The notes beneath the pieces were generated by a model that saw only the letters and a program-made list of their open reading frames with translations, searched no databases and had not been told where the DNA came from. Source: Olsenella intestinalis (GTDB lineage: Bacteria > Actinomycetota > Coriobacteriia > Coriobacteriales > Atopobiaceae). From it: a stretch of 64,000 bases of DNA. Shown in pieces: positions 1-10,185 of the stretch. The stretch is taken from NCBI RefSeq assembly GCF_023276655.1, contig NZ_JALGRK010000001.1:701501-765500 (forward strand), read 5' to 3'. The number at the start of each line of letters is the position of its first letter. Positions within the stretch are counted from its first letter, which is position 1. The position numbers and the translations under genes were made by a program.

Positions 1-3000
1 GCCGTGACCTTCACGACGAAGGCGGACGGCACGGCCACCATCCGCGGCGACCAGGCCGGCCAGGGCTGGACGCTCGACGAGGGCAAGCAGTACTACCTGC
101 GCGAGACGCACGCGCCGCAGGGCCACATGCTCACGGGCGACGACATCCCGTTCAAGATCACGCTGGACGGCACGTCCGATCCCGACCACGGCATCTACGA
201 GATGGGCGACACCCTGACGGTGAAGAACTATCCCGGCACCGACGTGCACGTCGAGAAGAGCTGGTCCGACGGCAGCGCACGCCACGGCTCCGACAGCGTC
301 GTCGTGCGGCTGCAGCAGCGCATCGCGGGCGGCGACTGGTCCGACACCATTCGCGAGCACGTGGGCGACGCCGACACCGCGTGGACCGACACGCCCGCCA
401 AGGACCTGACCATCAGCGCGGGCACGAACTGGGAGGGCTCCTTCAAGAATCTGCCGCTCGCGGTCCCCGCGTCGCTCTCCGACCCCGACGCCGACGACGT
501 GTCGGTCGAGTACCGCGTGATCGAGACGCAGGTCAACGGCAAGGCTCCCGAGGAGGGCACGAGCGACGTGAAGGTCGTGCCGCCCAGCTCCGAGGACGGC
601 TCGTACCTCGTCAAGGTGACCAACACGCCGAAGGTCGAGCTGACCGAGGCCAGCGTCAACAAGGTGTGGGACGACGCCGACAACCAGGACGGCAAGCGCC
701 CCGGTGAGGTCAAGGTGACGCTCACGGCGAACGGCGCCAGGACCGAGCACACCGAGACGCTGAGCGAGGGCAACGGCTGGTCTGCGAAGGTCGCCGACCT
801 GCCCAAGACCGACGACGCCGGGCACGAGATCGACTACGCCTGGGTGGAGGACACCGTGCCCGGCGGCTACGCCGTCTCCGGCAACACCAAGGACGGCACC
901 GTCACCACGATCACGAACCGTCACGTGCCCGAGAAGACGAGCGCCACCGTCAAGAAGGCCTGGGCCGACGCCGACAACCAGGACGGCAAGCGCCCGCAGG
1001 AGATCTCCGTCGACCTTCTCGCCAACGGCAAGACGGTTCGCACCGTGACGCTCTCCGAGAAGGGCGGCTGGACCCAGACGGTGGGCGACCTGCCCGTCTA
1101 TGAGGGTGGCAATAAGATCGACTACACGTGGAGCGAGGAGTCGCTTCCCAACGGCTACGAGCTTGGCGGCAGCGCGACCTCGGGCACCGTCACCACGATC
1201 ACCAACCGCCACACGCCCGAGACCGTGGGCGCAAGGGTCCTGAAGGTCTGGGACGACGTCGACGACCTTGAGGGCTTCAGGCCGAAGACCATCGACGTCG
1301 AGCTCCGCGCGGGCTCGCGCGTCGTGAGGACCGCGACGCTCTCGGCCGACAACGGCTGGTCGGCTTCCGCCGAGGGCCTGCCCAAGTACGAGGGCGGCCA
1401 CGAGGTCGCCTACAGCTGGGCTGAGGGTAGCGTGCCCTCGGGCTACCAGCTCTCCACCTCCGTCGAGGGCGACACCACGACCCTGACCAACACGCACACC
1501 CCCGAGACGACCTCGGCCTCCGTCAAGAAGGTCTGGTCGGACGACAACAACCAGGACGGCAAGCGCCCCCAGAGCATCACGGTGACGCTGACCGCGAACG
1601 GGAAGAAGACCGACCGGACCGTGACGCTCTCCGACGACAACGGCTGGAGCGCCACCCTCGACGGCCTGCAGAAGTACCAGGGCGGCAAGGCCGTCACGTA
1701 CGGCTGGTCCGAGGATGCCCTGCCCGACGGCTACGAGCTCACCGGCACCGCGACCGACGCCGGCGTCACCACGCTCACGAACTCCCGCGGCTCCGAGAAG
1801 ACCGAGGCCACCGTGCGCAAGGTCTGGGCCGATGCCGACAACCAGGACGGCAAGCGCCCGAGCGAGATCCGCGTGACGCTCACGGCGAATGGCCAGAAGA
1901 CCGACCGCACCGTGACGCTCTCCGCCGCCAACAACTGGACGGCCAAGGTCGACGGCCTCGACCGCAACAAGGACGGCAAGCCTATCGCCTACGCCTGGGA
2001 CGAGGGCGACGCGCCCGCCGGCTACCAGCTCACCAACACGGCCACCACGGGCACCGTCACCACGCTCACCAACACGCACGAGGTCGAGAAGACCAAGGCC
2101 TCCGTCAAGAAGGTCTGGGCCGACGCCGACAACCAGGACGGCAAGCGCCCTGCCGCGATCGTTGTCACCCTGCAGAAGAAGGTCGGCGGCGCCGACTGGG
2201 CCGACGCCACCCTCTCCGGCGCGGTGGTCGAGCGCACGCTCTCCGCCGACAACGGCTGGTCCGCCTCCGTCGACGAGCTGCCTGCCTTCGAGGGCGGCCA
2301 GAAGGTCGCCTACGGCTGGGCCGAGAAGGACGTGCCCGAGGGCTACAAGCGCACGACCGACACCAAGGACGGCGCCACGACCCTGACCAACACCCACGAG
2401 GCCGAGAAGACCGAGGCGACGGTCCGCAAGGTGTGGGACGACGCCAACAACCAGGACGGCAGCCGCCCGAGCGAGATCAAGGTCACGCTCGCGGCCAACG
2501 GCAAGGCGACCGACCACACGGTCAGCCTCTCCGACGCCAACGGCTGGACCGCGACCGTGAGCGACCTTCCCGCCTTTGCGGGCGGCCAGAAGGTTACCTA
2601 CACCTGGAGCGAGGACGCCCTGCCCGCCGGCTACGCCATCTCCGGCACGGCGGCCGACGGCACCGTGACCACGATCACCAATAAGCACGACACCGAGACG
2701 ACGGGCGCGAGCGTCCGCAAGGTCTGGGTCGACGCCAACGACCAGGACGGCGCGCGCCCGGCCTCGATCGTCGTGACGCTCCAGAAGAGCGTGGGCGGCG
2801 CGGCCGCGACGGACGTGACCGAGGGCGACAAGCCCGTCGAGCGCACGCTTTCCGCCGACAACGGCTGGTCCGCCTCCGTCGACGGCCTGCCTGCCTTCGA
2901 GGGCGGGCGCGAGGTCGCCTACAGCTGGGTCGAGAAGAGCGTGCCCTCGGGCTATACGCTCGCCACTGACACCAAGGGCGGTACCACGACCCTGACCAAC

Positions 3001-6000
3001 ACCCACGAGGCCGAGAAGACCGAGGCCTCCGTCAAGAAGGTGTGGGACGACGCCAACGACCAGGACGGCAGGCGCCCCGCAAGCATCAAGGTGGCTCTTC
3101 TCGCCAACGGCGAGAAGGTCGACGAGGTGACGCTCGACGCCAAGAACGGCTGGTCTGCCAAGGTCTCCGGCCTCGACAAGAAGGCCGCGGGCATGGACAT
3201 CGCCTACATCTGGGACGAGGGCGACGCGCCCGCGGGTTACAGGCTCGTCTCGAACACGCTCGACGGCACCATGACCACGCTCACCAACAAGCATGACGTG
3301 GAGAAGACCAAGGCCACCGTCAAGAAGGTGTGGGACGACGCCGACAACCAGGACGGCATCCGCCCGAGCGAGCTGAAGGTCCGCCTCTCGAGCGGCCAGG
3401 AGGTCACCCTCAATGACGGCAACGACTGGAGTGCGACCGTCGACGACCTGCCCGTCTATGCGGGCGGCCAGAAGGTTACCTACACGTGGAGCGAGGCGGG
3501 CCTGCCCACCGGCTACGAGCTCACCAAGAGCGAGACCGACGGCGAGCTGACCACGATTACGAATACGCACGAGGTCGAGAAGACCGAGGCCTCCGTCAAG
3601 AAGGTGTGGGACGACGCCAACGACCAGGACGGCAAGCGCCCGTCGAGCATCAAGGTGGCTCTTCTCGCCGACGGCACGCGTGTCGACGAGGTGACGCTCG
3701 ACGCTTTGAACGGCTGGTCCGCGAAGGTCAGCAACCTCGACAAGAAGGCCGCCGGCAAGGACATCACCTACACCTGGGACGAGGGCGAGGAGCCCGCGGG
3801 CTACAGGCTCGTCTCGAACGCGACCGAGGGCACGGTCACGACGCTCACGAACAAGCACGACGTCGAGAAGACCAGCCTCTCCGTCAAGAAGGTCTGGGAT
3901 GACGCCGAAAACCAGGACGGCAAGCGCCCCGGCGAGCTCAAGGTCGCGCTCAAGGCCGGCGACGCAAAGGTCGGCGAGGTGACCCTCTCCGACGCGAACG
4001 GCTGGTCCGCCGAGATCGGCAACCTGCCCGTCTTCGCGGGCGGCGAGCGCATCGACTACGCCTGGAGCGAGGAGGCCCTGCCCCAGGGCTATGCGCTCTC
4101 CGGTACCGCGACCGAGGGCACCGTCACGACGCTCACCAACACCCACGAGACCGAGACGACCGGCGCCAGCGTGCGCAAGGTCTGGGCTGACGCCAACGAT
4201 CAGGACGGCAAGCGTCCCGAGTCCATCGTCGTGACGCTCCAGAAGAGCGTGGACGGCGCCGCGGCCACGGACGTGACGGCCGACGGCAAGCCCGTCGAGC
4301 GCACGCTCTCGGCCGAGGGCGGCTGGAAGGCCTCCGTCGACGGCCTGCCCAAGTACGAGGGCGGCAAGCTGGTCGCCTACAGCTGGGCCGAGAAGAGCGC
4401 GCCCTCGGGCTACCAGCTCACGACCGACACCAAGGACGGCGCCACGACCCTGACCAACACCCACGAGGTCGAGAAGACCGAGGCTTCCGTCGCCAAGGTG
4501 TGGGACGACGCCAACAACCAGGATGGCAAGCGCCCCGCAACGCTGGAGGTTGCTCTTCTCGCCAACGGGAGGGAGAGCGGCCAGAAGGTGACGCTCTCCG
4601 ACGCCAACGGCTGGAAGGCCAAGGTCGAGGGGCTCGACAAGTACCAGGGCGGCAAGGAGGTCGCCTACACCTGGAGCGAGGCGAGCCTGCCCGATGGCTA
4701 CAGCCTCACGGGTGAGGCGAGTGCCGCGGGCGTGACCACGCTCACCAACTCCTACCAGCCCGAGCAGACGTCGGCCACCGTGCGCAAGGCCTGGGACGAT
4801 GCGAACGACCAGGACGGCACGCGCCCCGGGAGCATCGCGGTCACGCTGCTCGCCGACGGCGAGCCGACCGAGCACACCGCCACGCTCTCCCAGGAGAACA
4901 AGTGGACGGCGACCGTCTCCGGCCTCGACAAGATGCGCGACGGCCGCGCCATCTCCTACACCTGGCGCGAGGATGAGGTCCCCGAGGGCTACGCCGAGAC
5001 CACGGCGACCGCGGGTGCGACCACCACGATCACCAACAGCCACGAGCCCGCCAAGACCGAGGCCAGCGTCCGCAAGGTCTGGGACGACGACTCGAGCGCC
5101 GGCGCGCACCGCCCGCAGTCGCTCGACGTGCACCTGCTCGCCAATGGCCAGCAGGCCAAGGACGCGTCCGGGGCGGACATCGTGGCTCGTCTCGACCAGT
5201 CCAACAACTGGAGCGCGACGGCGCGCGACCTGCCCGCCAACGCGCAGGGCAAGGCCATCGCCTACACCTGGCGCGAGGGCGACGTGCCCGCCGGCTACAA
5301 GCTGGTGGACGAGAAGAGCGACGCCGGCGTGACCACGCTCACCAACGCCTACGACGCCTCTGCCAAGCTGACCTTCAAGGGCAGCAAGCACATGTCCGGC
5401 CGCCCGTTCGTGGCCGGCGACGACTACACGTTCACCGTGACCGCCGACGACGCCAAGGCGCCGCTGCCCGAGAGGCCGAGCGTCCACATCGCACCCACGA
5501 CGGGTGAGACGGCCGCGCTCGACTTCGGCGACGTGAGCTTCACGCTGGCCGACGCGGGCAAGACCTACACCTACACGGTCACCGAGTCCGGCAGCGCCGC
5601 CGGCGTCACCAACGACAGCGCCAAGACCGTCAAGGTCAGCGTCGCCGACGCGGGCGACGGCACCCTCAAGGTGACGACCGTCGAGGGCGATGCCGCCAAG
5701 CTCGACTTCACCAACACCTACGAGGCCACGGGCATGCTCGAGCTCAAGGGCACCAAGTCCATGGAGGGCCGCGAGCTCGCCGAGGGCGACCACTTCGAGT
5801 TCGACGTCGCCGAGAAGGGCGGAAAGACCGTCACCGTGGGCAACACGGGCTCCAAGATCGACTACCCGACGCTGAGCTACACCCTCGCCGACCTTGGCAC
5901 CCACACCTACACGGTGAGCGAGCACAAGGTCGACAAGGACGGCGTCAAGAGCGACGGCCGCACCTACACCATGGTCGTGACCGTCGCCGACGAGGTGCGC

Positions 6001-9000
6001 GACGGCAAGCTCGAGGTCACGAGCGCCGGCGCCGACCCGCAGGGCCTCGACTTCAAGAACACCTACGAGGCCACGGGCGAGTTCCCGCTCGAGGCGCACA
6101 AGACCATCGAGGGCCGCGACTTCGGCGCGGGCTCCGAGGCCGACCGCTATACCTTTACGGTCACGTCCGCCGACGCCGGTGCCCCCATGCCGGAGCGCAC
6201 CTCCGTCACCATCGAGCCCACCTCGGGCCGCGAGGCCGCCGTGGACTTCGGCTCGATCGACTTCAAGCTCGCCGACGCGGGCAAGACCTTCACCTACACC
6301 GTCACCGAGTCCGGCACGGTGGCCGGCGTCACGAACGCCTCCGCCAAGACCGTGACGCTCAAGGTGACCGACGACGGCCAGGGCCGCCTCAAGGTCGAGC
6401 GCACGGGCGGCGACGAGCTGCCGCTTGCCTTCGACAACACCTACGACGCCTCCGGCACCGCGACCGTCCAGGCGACCAAGTCCCTCTCCGGCCGCGCGTG
6501 GAAGGCGGGGGAGGCCTACGCCTTCACGCTGAGCGCACGCCCCGGCACGCCGATGCCCGAGCGCACCCGCGCCGTGGCGACCGCCCAGGACACGCCCGCC
6601 GACTTCGGCCCCATCTCCTACACGCTCGCCGACGCCGGCAAGACCTTCGACTACACGATCGCCGAGGTCCTGCCCACCGACGACAATGGCAAGGCCTTGA
6701 CCGAGAAGGACGGCGTCACGTACACGTCCGACACCCACACCGCCCACGTCAGCGTGAGCGACAAGGGCGACGGCACGCTGACCACCAAGGTCACCTACGA
6801 CGACGGCGCGACGGCGGCCCCCACGTTCACCAACCGCTACGCCGCGACCGGCTCGGTCGACCTCACGGCCATCAAGCGCATCGAGAACCGCGAGTTCTCC
6901 GACCTCGACTCCTACACCTTCACGGTGACGGCCGACGCGGCCAACCCCGGCGCGCCGCTGCCCGAGCACCCCAGCGTGACCATCAACCCGCGCGAGGGCC
7001 ACTCGACCACGGTCGACTTCGGCAGCATCGCCTACACCCTCGACGACGCAGGCAAGACCTTCTCGTACGACGTGACGGAGTCCGGCACGGTCGCGGGCGT
7101 CACCAACGACTCGCGCACCCACCGCGTCCAGGTCAGCGTGAGCGACGCGGGCGACGGAACCCTTGCGGTCGAGAAGAGCTACCTCGTCGACGGCAAGGCG
7201 GCTTCCACGCTCATCTTCTCCAACGACTACGAGGCCGCGGGCTCCTATGAGCTCCACGCGACCAAGACTATGGTCGGCCGCGACTTCAACGAGGGTGACT
7301 CCTACACCTTCACGGTGACGCCCGACGGCACCGACGCGCCGATGCCCGAGAGGTCGAGCGTGACCATCAGCCCGCGCGAGGGCAGCCAGGCCGACGTGGA
7401 CTTCGGCAAGATCGACTACACGCTTGCCAACGCCGGCAAGGCCTACACCTACACGATCTCCGAGTCCGGCACGGTCGCGGGCGTCACCAACGACGTGCGC
7501 ACCCGCACGGTCACCGTCAAGGTGAGCGACAACGGCGACGGCACCCTCTCCTGTACGGACGACACCCGCGTCGACGGCGTACCCTCCAAGCAGGCCCTTA
7601 CGTTCGCCAACCGCTACGCCGCCAAGGGCGAGGCGACCATCGACGCGCACAAGACGCTCGAGGGCCGCGACCTCAAGGCGGGCGAGTTCACCTTCGAGCT
7701 CGTCGATGAGACGGGCGCGGTGCTGCAGAGCGCGACCAACGCCGCCGACGGCACGGTCGCCTTCAAGCCGATCGCCTACGACCTCGCCTCGCTCGGCTCC
7801 GGCGACAGCCGCGCCAAGAGCCGCACCTTCTCCTATAAGGTTCGCGAGAAGCTCCCGGCCGGCGTCGACGCAGACCACGCCCGCCAGGACGGCATGACCT
7901 ACGACACGAACGTCCGCGACGTCTCCGTCACGGTGACGGACGACGGCCGCGGCACGCTCGAGACCAAGGTCGACTACGGCCAGGGCATGACGGCCGCCGA
8001 GTTCAAGAACACGTACTTCTCGGCCACCGAGACCCTCGACTTCGAGAAGCACTACTTCGGCGCCGACAAGAACGCCTCCTTCGACTTCGAGCTGACCGCA
8101 GCCGACGACTCCTGGAAGCCGCGCACGGGCGACTCCGGCACGGTCGAGGTCGACGCCGCGAGGCGCGACTCCGTGGTCGACTCCGGCCAGGCCTTCAAGG
8201 TCGTCGCCCACAACGGCAGCTTCGACGAGAGCGGCACCGCCAAGGTCGAGCTGCCCAAGCTCGTCTACTTCGAGCCCGGCACCTACCGCTACGTGCTCGC
8301 CGAGCGCAACGACAAGGCCGCCAGCAACGACGCCGCCGTCTACCACATCACGGTCACGGTCGCGCCCGACCAGACGGCGTCCCGCACGGTCGAGCTCGTC
8401 TCGGGCGATGCGACCACGACCGTCGACACGATGGCCTTCTACAACAACGACCAGGTGACGCTTAACTTCAACTCGTCGCCGCTCGCGCCCCAGGACGATC
8501 GCTCCAGGCAGGTGAGCGTCGACCCGAAGGCCAAGAAGGTCTTCGACAACGGCACGCTCGTCTCCGGCGAGTTCGCCTTCTCGCTGCGCGACGCCTCCGG
8601 CCGCGCGCTGCAGACGGCGACCAACGACGCCCTCGGCACGGTCACCTTCGACCGCATCCTCTTTGACGCGCCGGGCACCTACGACTTCACCCTCACCGAG
8701 GACCCGGGCTCCGATGCCGGCATCGTCTACGACACGCACGCCATCGGCTACCGCGTCACGGTCACGGCGGACGAGAAGGGCGTGCTCTCGGCCAAGGAGA
8801 CCTACCTCGGCCCCGACGGCAAGCCCGTCGACGAGGCGACCTTCGTCAACGACGTGCGCACCATCGAGATCCGCGGCCAGAAGCGCTCGCGCGAGGCGCC
8901 CTACGACCCGCTGCCCGGCGCGACCTACGGCATCTGGATGACCAACGCCAACGGTAACGACGTCTACATGGGAAGCGCCGTGTCCGATGCCGACGGCTAC

Positions 9001-9198
9001 CTGCGCTACGAGGTGCCCACCACCCAGGGCGTCGCGTACTACCTGCGCGAGGAGAAGGCCCCGCACGGCCACCTCGTCGACCCGTACCCGACGGACTACT
9101 TCACCATCGGCAAGGGCACCAACGGCGCCTACTACCTCGTGTACCAGTACGACTCCGAGTTCTTCGCCCTGGTACCCGACCTCAAGGGCAGGATCTAG
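1..9198 (+). CDS. Giant Cna-B / pilin-repeat surface adhesin, 5' end outside window
   Basis: The reading frame is open at base 1, so the true start and any signal peptide lie upstream. The visible 3065 codons begin with a SpaA-like domain (residues ~1-75, motif YYLRETHAPQG). Then come 17 Cna-B-type repeats (~75-1790), each opening with a variant of KVWDDADNQDGKRP and closing with TTLTNTHE. Next are about nine Spy0128-like pilin isopeptide repeats (~1790-2950; TKSLSGR, GDSYTFTVT, FDNTYDA). A final SpaA-like domain follows (YYLREEKAPHGH). These families form rigid, protease-resistant stalks held by internal Lys-Asn/Asp isopeptide bonds, so an extracellular adhesin or pilus-like role is likely. 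It ends in DLKGRI without a sorting motif or membrane helix, unlike most such proteins. A short anchored SpaA protein follows 58 bp downstream. Repeats 10-11 and 12-13 look like a recent duplication. Confidence 0.93.
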   Translation, partial: AVTFTTKADGTATIRGDQAGQGWTLDEGKQYYLRETHAPQGHMLTGDDIPFKITLDGTSDPDHGIYEMGDTLTVKNYPGTDVHVEKSWSDGSARHGSDSVVVRLQQRIAGGDWSDTIREHVGDADTAWTDTPAKDLTISAGTNWEGSFKNLPLAVPASLSDPDADDVSVEYRVIETQVNGKAPEEGTSDVKVVPPSSEDGSYLVKVTNTPKVELTEASVNKVWDDADNQDGKRPGEVKVTLTANGARTEHTETLSEGNGWSAKVADLPKTDDAGHEIDYAWVEDTVPGGYAVSGNTKDGTVTTITNRHVPEKTSATVKKAWADADNQDGKRPQEISVDLLANGKTVRTVTLSEKGGWTQTVGDLPVYEGGNKIDYTWSEESLPNGYELGGSATSGTVTTITNRHTPETVGARVLKVWDDVDDLEGFRPKTIDVELRAGSRVVRTATLSADNGWSASAEGLPKYEGGHEVAYSWAEGSVPSGYQLSTSVEGDTTTLTNTHTPETTSASVKKVWSDDNNQDGKRPQSITVTLTANGKKTDRTVTLSDDNGWSATLDGLQKYQGGKAVTYGWSEDALPDGYELTGTATDAGVTTLTNSRGSEKTEATVRKVWADADNQDGKRPSEIRVTLTANGQKTDRTVTLSAANNWTAKVDGLDRNKDGKPIAYAWDEGDAPAGYQLTNTATTGTVTTLTNTHEVEKTKASVKKVWADADNQDGKRPAAIVVTLQKKVGGADWADATLSGAVVERTLSADNGWSASVDELPAFEGGQKVAYGWAEKDVPEGYKRTTDTKDGATTLTNTHEAEKTEATVRKVWDDANNQDGSRPSEIKVTLAANGKATDHTVSLSDANGWTATVSDLPAFAGGQKVTYTWSEDALPAGYAISGTAADGTVTTITNKHDTETTGASVRKVWVDANDQDGARPASIVVTLQKSVGGAAATDVTEGDKPVERTLSADNGWSASVDGLPAFEGGREVAYSWVEKSVPSGYTLATDTKGGTTTLTNTHEAEKTEASVKKVWDDANDQDGRRPASIKVALLANGEKVDEVTLDAKNGWSAKVSGLDKKAAGMDIAYIWDEGDAPAGYRLVSNTLDGTMTTLTNKHDVEKTKATVKKVWDDADNQDGIRPSELKVRLSSGQEVTLNDGNDWSATVDDLPVYAGGQKVTYTWSEAGLPTGYELTKSETDGELTTITNTHEVEKTEASVKKVWDDANDQDGKRPSSIKVALLADGTRVDEVTLDALNGWSAKVSNLDKKAAGKDITYTWDEGEEPAGYRLVSNATEGTVTTLTNKHDVEKTSLSVKKVWDDAENQDGKRPGELKVALKAGDAKVGEVTLSDANGWSAEIGNLPVFAGGERIDYAWSEEALPQGYALSGTATEGTVTTLTNTHETETTGASVRKVWADANDQDGKRPESIVVTLQKSVDGAAATDVTADGKPVERTLSAEGGWKASVDGLPKYEGGKLVAYSWAEKSAPSGYQLTTDTKDGATTLTNTHEVEKTEASVAKVWDDANNQDGKRPATLEVALLANGRESGQKVTLSDANGWKAKVEGLDKYQGGKEVAYTWSEASLPDGYSLTGEASAAGVTTLTNSYQPEQTSATVRKAWDDANDQDGTRPGSIAVTLLADGEPTEHTATLSQENKWTATVSGLDKMRDGRAISYTWREDEVPEGYAETTATAGATTTITNSHEPAKTEASVRKVWDDDSSAGAHRPQSLDVHLLANGQQAKDASGADIVARLDQSNNWSATARDLPANAQGKAIAYTWREGDVPAGYKLVDEKSDAGVTTLTNAYDASAKLTFKGSKHMSGRPFVAGDDYTFTVTADDAKAPLPERPSVHIAPTTGETAALDFGDVSFTLADAGKTYTYTVTESGSAAGVTNDSAKTVKVSVADAGDGTLKVTTVEGDAAKLDFTNTYEATGMLELKGTKSMEGRELAEGDHFEFDVAEKGGKTVTVGNTGSKIDYPTLSYTLADLGTHTYTVSEHKVDKDGVKSDGRTYTMVVTVADEVRDGKLEVTSAGADPQGLDFKNTYEATGEFPLEAHKTIEGRDFGAGSEADRYTFTVTSADAGAPMPERTSVTIEPTSGREAAVDFGSIDFKLADAGKTFTYTVTESGTVAGVTNASAKTVTLKVTDDGQGRLKVERTGGDELPLAFDNTYDASGTATVQATKSLSGRAWKAGEAYAFTLSARPGTPMPERTRAVATAQDTPADFGPISYTLADAGKTFDYTIAEVLPTDDNGKALTEKDGVTYTSDTHTAHVSVSDKGDGTLTTKVTYDDGATAAPTFTNRYAATGSVDLTAIKRIENREFSDLDSYTFTVTADAANPGAPLPEHPSVTINPREGHSTTVDFGSIAYTLDDAGKTFSYDVTESGTVAGVTNDSRTHRVQVSVSDAGDGTLAVEKSYLVDGKAASTLIFSNDYEAAGSYELHATKTMVGRDFNEGDSYTFTVTPDGTDAPMPERSSVTISPREGSQADVDFGKIDYTLANAGKAYTYTISESGTVAGVTNDVRTRTVTVKVSDNGDGTLSCTDDTRVDGVPSKQALTFANRYAAKGEATIDAHKTLEGRDLKAGEFTFELVDETGAVLQSATNAADGTVAFKPIAYDLASLGSGDSRAKSRTFSYKVREKLPAGVDADHARQDGMTYDTNVRDVSVTVTDDGRGTLETKVDYGQGMTAAEFKNTYFSATETLDFEKHYFGADKNASFDFELTAADDSWKPRTGDSGTVEVDAARRDSVVDSGQAFKVVAHNGSFDESGTAKVELPKLVYFEPGTYRYVLAERNDKAASNDAAVYHITVTVAPDQTASRTVELVSGDATTTVDTMAFYNNDQVTLNFNSSPLAPQDDRSRQVSVDPKAKKVFDNGTLVSGEFAFSLRDASGRALQTATNDALGTVTFDRILFDAPGTYDFTLTEDPGSDAGIVYDTHAIGYRVTVTADEKGVLSAKETYLGPDGKPVDEATFVNDVRTIEIRGQKRSREAPYDPLPGATYGIWMTNANGNDVYMGSAVSDADGYLRYEVPTTQGVAYYLREEKAPHGHLVDPYPTDYFTIGKGTNGAYYLVYQYDSEFFALVPDLKGRI

Positions 9199-9207
9199 AA
9201 GCAGCGT

Positions 9208-9235
9208 CCGGGCGGGGAGTGGTCTCCCCGCCCGG
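9208..9235. other. Perfect 12-bp intercistronic hairpin
   Basis: CCGGGCGGGGAG and its exact complement flank a TGGT loop, starting 9 bp after the giant adhesin stop. There is no T-run after it, so it is not a textbook terminator. It may instead cause partial termination or stabilise the mRNA, setting the ratio of the giant protein to the small SpaA-like protein. That function is inference. Confidence 0.7.
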
Positions 9236-9256
9236 CACAGACGAGAGGCACCACCA

Positions 9257-9946
9257 ATGAAGAAGCTCAGAAGATACCTTCAGGTCATGGCCGCGCTCGC
9301 CGTCGCGGTGGCGCTCGTTCCGGCCGTCGCCCGCGCGGACGAGAAGAAGGTCCTTCTCGACTACCGACCCCAGGAGCACGCCGTCGCCGACCGCACGGTG
9401 CACTTCAACGTCAAGAAGCTCGACCGCGACACGCACGAGTACGTGCGGGGCGCGCGCCTGCAGATCATCGACAAGGAGACGGGCTCGGTCGTCGCCGAGT
9501 GGACGAGCGACGGCTCGACCGAGCAGACGGCCCGCGAGCTCGACGTCGACCACCCCTACATCCTCCACGAGGTCTCGGCGCCCGAGGGCTACAAGGTCGC
9601 CGACGACGTCGAGTTCGTCCTGCGCTCGGTCAACTTCGAGACCAAGGGCGAGGTCATCTCGGGCGCCACGACCGCGGACGGCAAGCCCAACGCCGAGTTC
9701 AACAGCATCAGCGGCAGCGAGGAGACGCAGGCCTTCCAGATCAGCCTCTTCGACGAGCACGAGGAGGGGGAGCGCACGGTCGTCCAGCATCGCGAGACGC
9801 CCAAGGAGGACAAGGACAACCGCTCCGCCGGCCGCCTGTCGCAGACGAGCGACCCCACGAACTACCTGCCCGCCATCGTGATCGCGGCCATCGGACTGAT
9901 CGTGGTCATCGCGGCGATCGTCCTCAGGCGACGCAACAGGCACTAG
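9257..9946 (+). CDS. Small SpaA-like surface protein with variant sorting signal
   Basis: 229 residues. The N-terminus is a signal peptide (MKKLRRY, then a hydrophobic run ending VARA-D). A SpaA/prealbumin-like domain follows (residues ~40-120; VKKLDRDTHEYVRGARLQI, then LHEVSAPEGYKV). The C-terminus has LSQTSDPTN just before a ~20-residue hydrophobic helix and the basic tail LRRRNRH. This is the layout of a sortase substrate, but LSQTS replaces LPxTG, with Ser at both the Pro and Gly positions. The start is the first ATG after a GAGAGG ribosome site. It sits 58 bp downstream of the anchor-less giant adhesin and probably shares its mRNA, so it may be the wall or membrane anchor partner. The pairing is inferred. 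Confidence 0.85.
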   Translation: MKKLRRYLQVMAALAVAVALVPAVARADEKKVLLDYRPQEHAVADRTVHFNVKKLDRDTHEYVRGARLQIIDKETGSVVAEWTSDGSTEQTARELDVDHPYILHEVSAPEGYKVADDVEFVLRSVNFETKGEVISGATTADGKPNAEFNSISGSEETQAFQISLFDEHEEGERTVVQHRETPKEDKDNRSAGRLSQTSDPTNYLPAIVIAAIGLIVVIAAIVLRRRNRH

Positions 9947-10072
9947 CGAGCCCGGGCCACGAGCCCAAGCTCTTCTCGGTACCTCTGGCCCCAGCCTGGC
10001 CCCGCCGGACTGGGGTCTCGCCATGTCGGGGTGGGGCTTTCCTGCGAAGATTTGTGGAGATTCCCTTTGAGC

Positions 10073-10101
10073 TGGTTTTTCCCTCAGAGAAGGCCTACTA
10101 T
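10073..10101 (+). promoter_or_regulatory. Candidate promoter for the truncated spc operon
   Basis: TGGTTT (10073-10078), a 17-bp spacer and TACTAT (10096-10101) lie in the 289-bp gap between the SpaA-like gene and rplE. The rplX side of the spc operon is absent here, so rplE needs its own promoter. The match to consensus is only moderate. The rest of the gap (9947-10235) holds no gene that I can support. Confidence 0.4.
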
Positions 10102-10163
10102 TTTACCTTGCGTCTCTAGCTAGGGGAGAGCTATGTCTCGAGCTTGACCGGCGACGCAAACGG

Positions 10164-10185
10164 CTCCTGCGCGCCAACGCAGGAG
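10164..10185 (+). promoter_or_regulatory. Leader hairpin upstream of rplE
   Basis: CTCCTGCG, a six-base loop CGCCAA, and CGCAGGAG form a perfect 8-bp stem about 50 bp before the rplE start. It could be a ribosomal-protein autoregulatory leader or a simple attenuator. Only the hairpin itself is seen. Confidence 0.4.

Noticed and set aside
10164-10185. Rho-independent terminator before rplE
   Set aside because: The stem is perfect but is not followed by a T-run and lies within the likely rplE leader.
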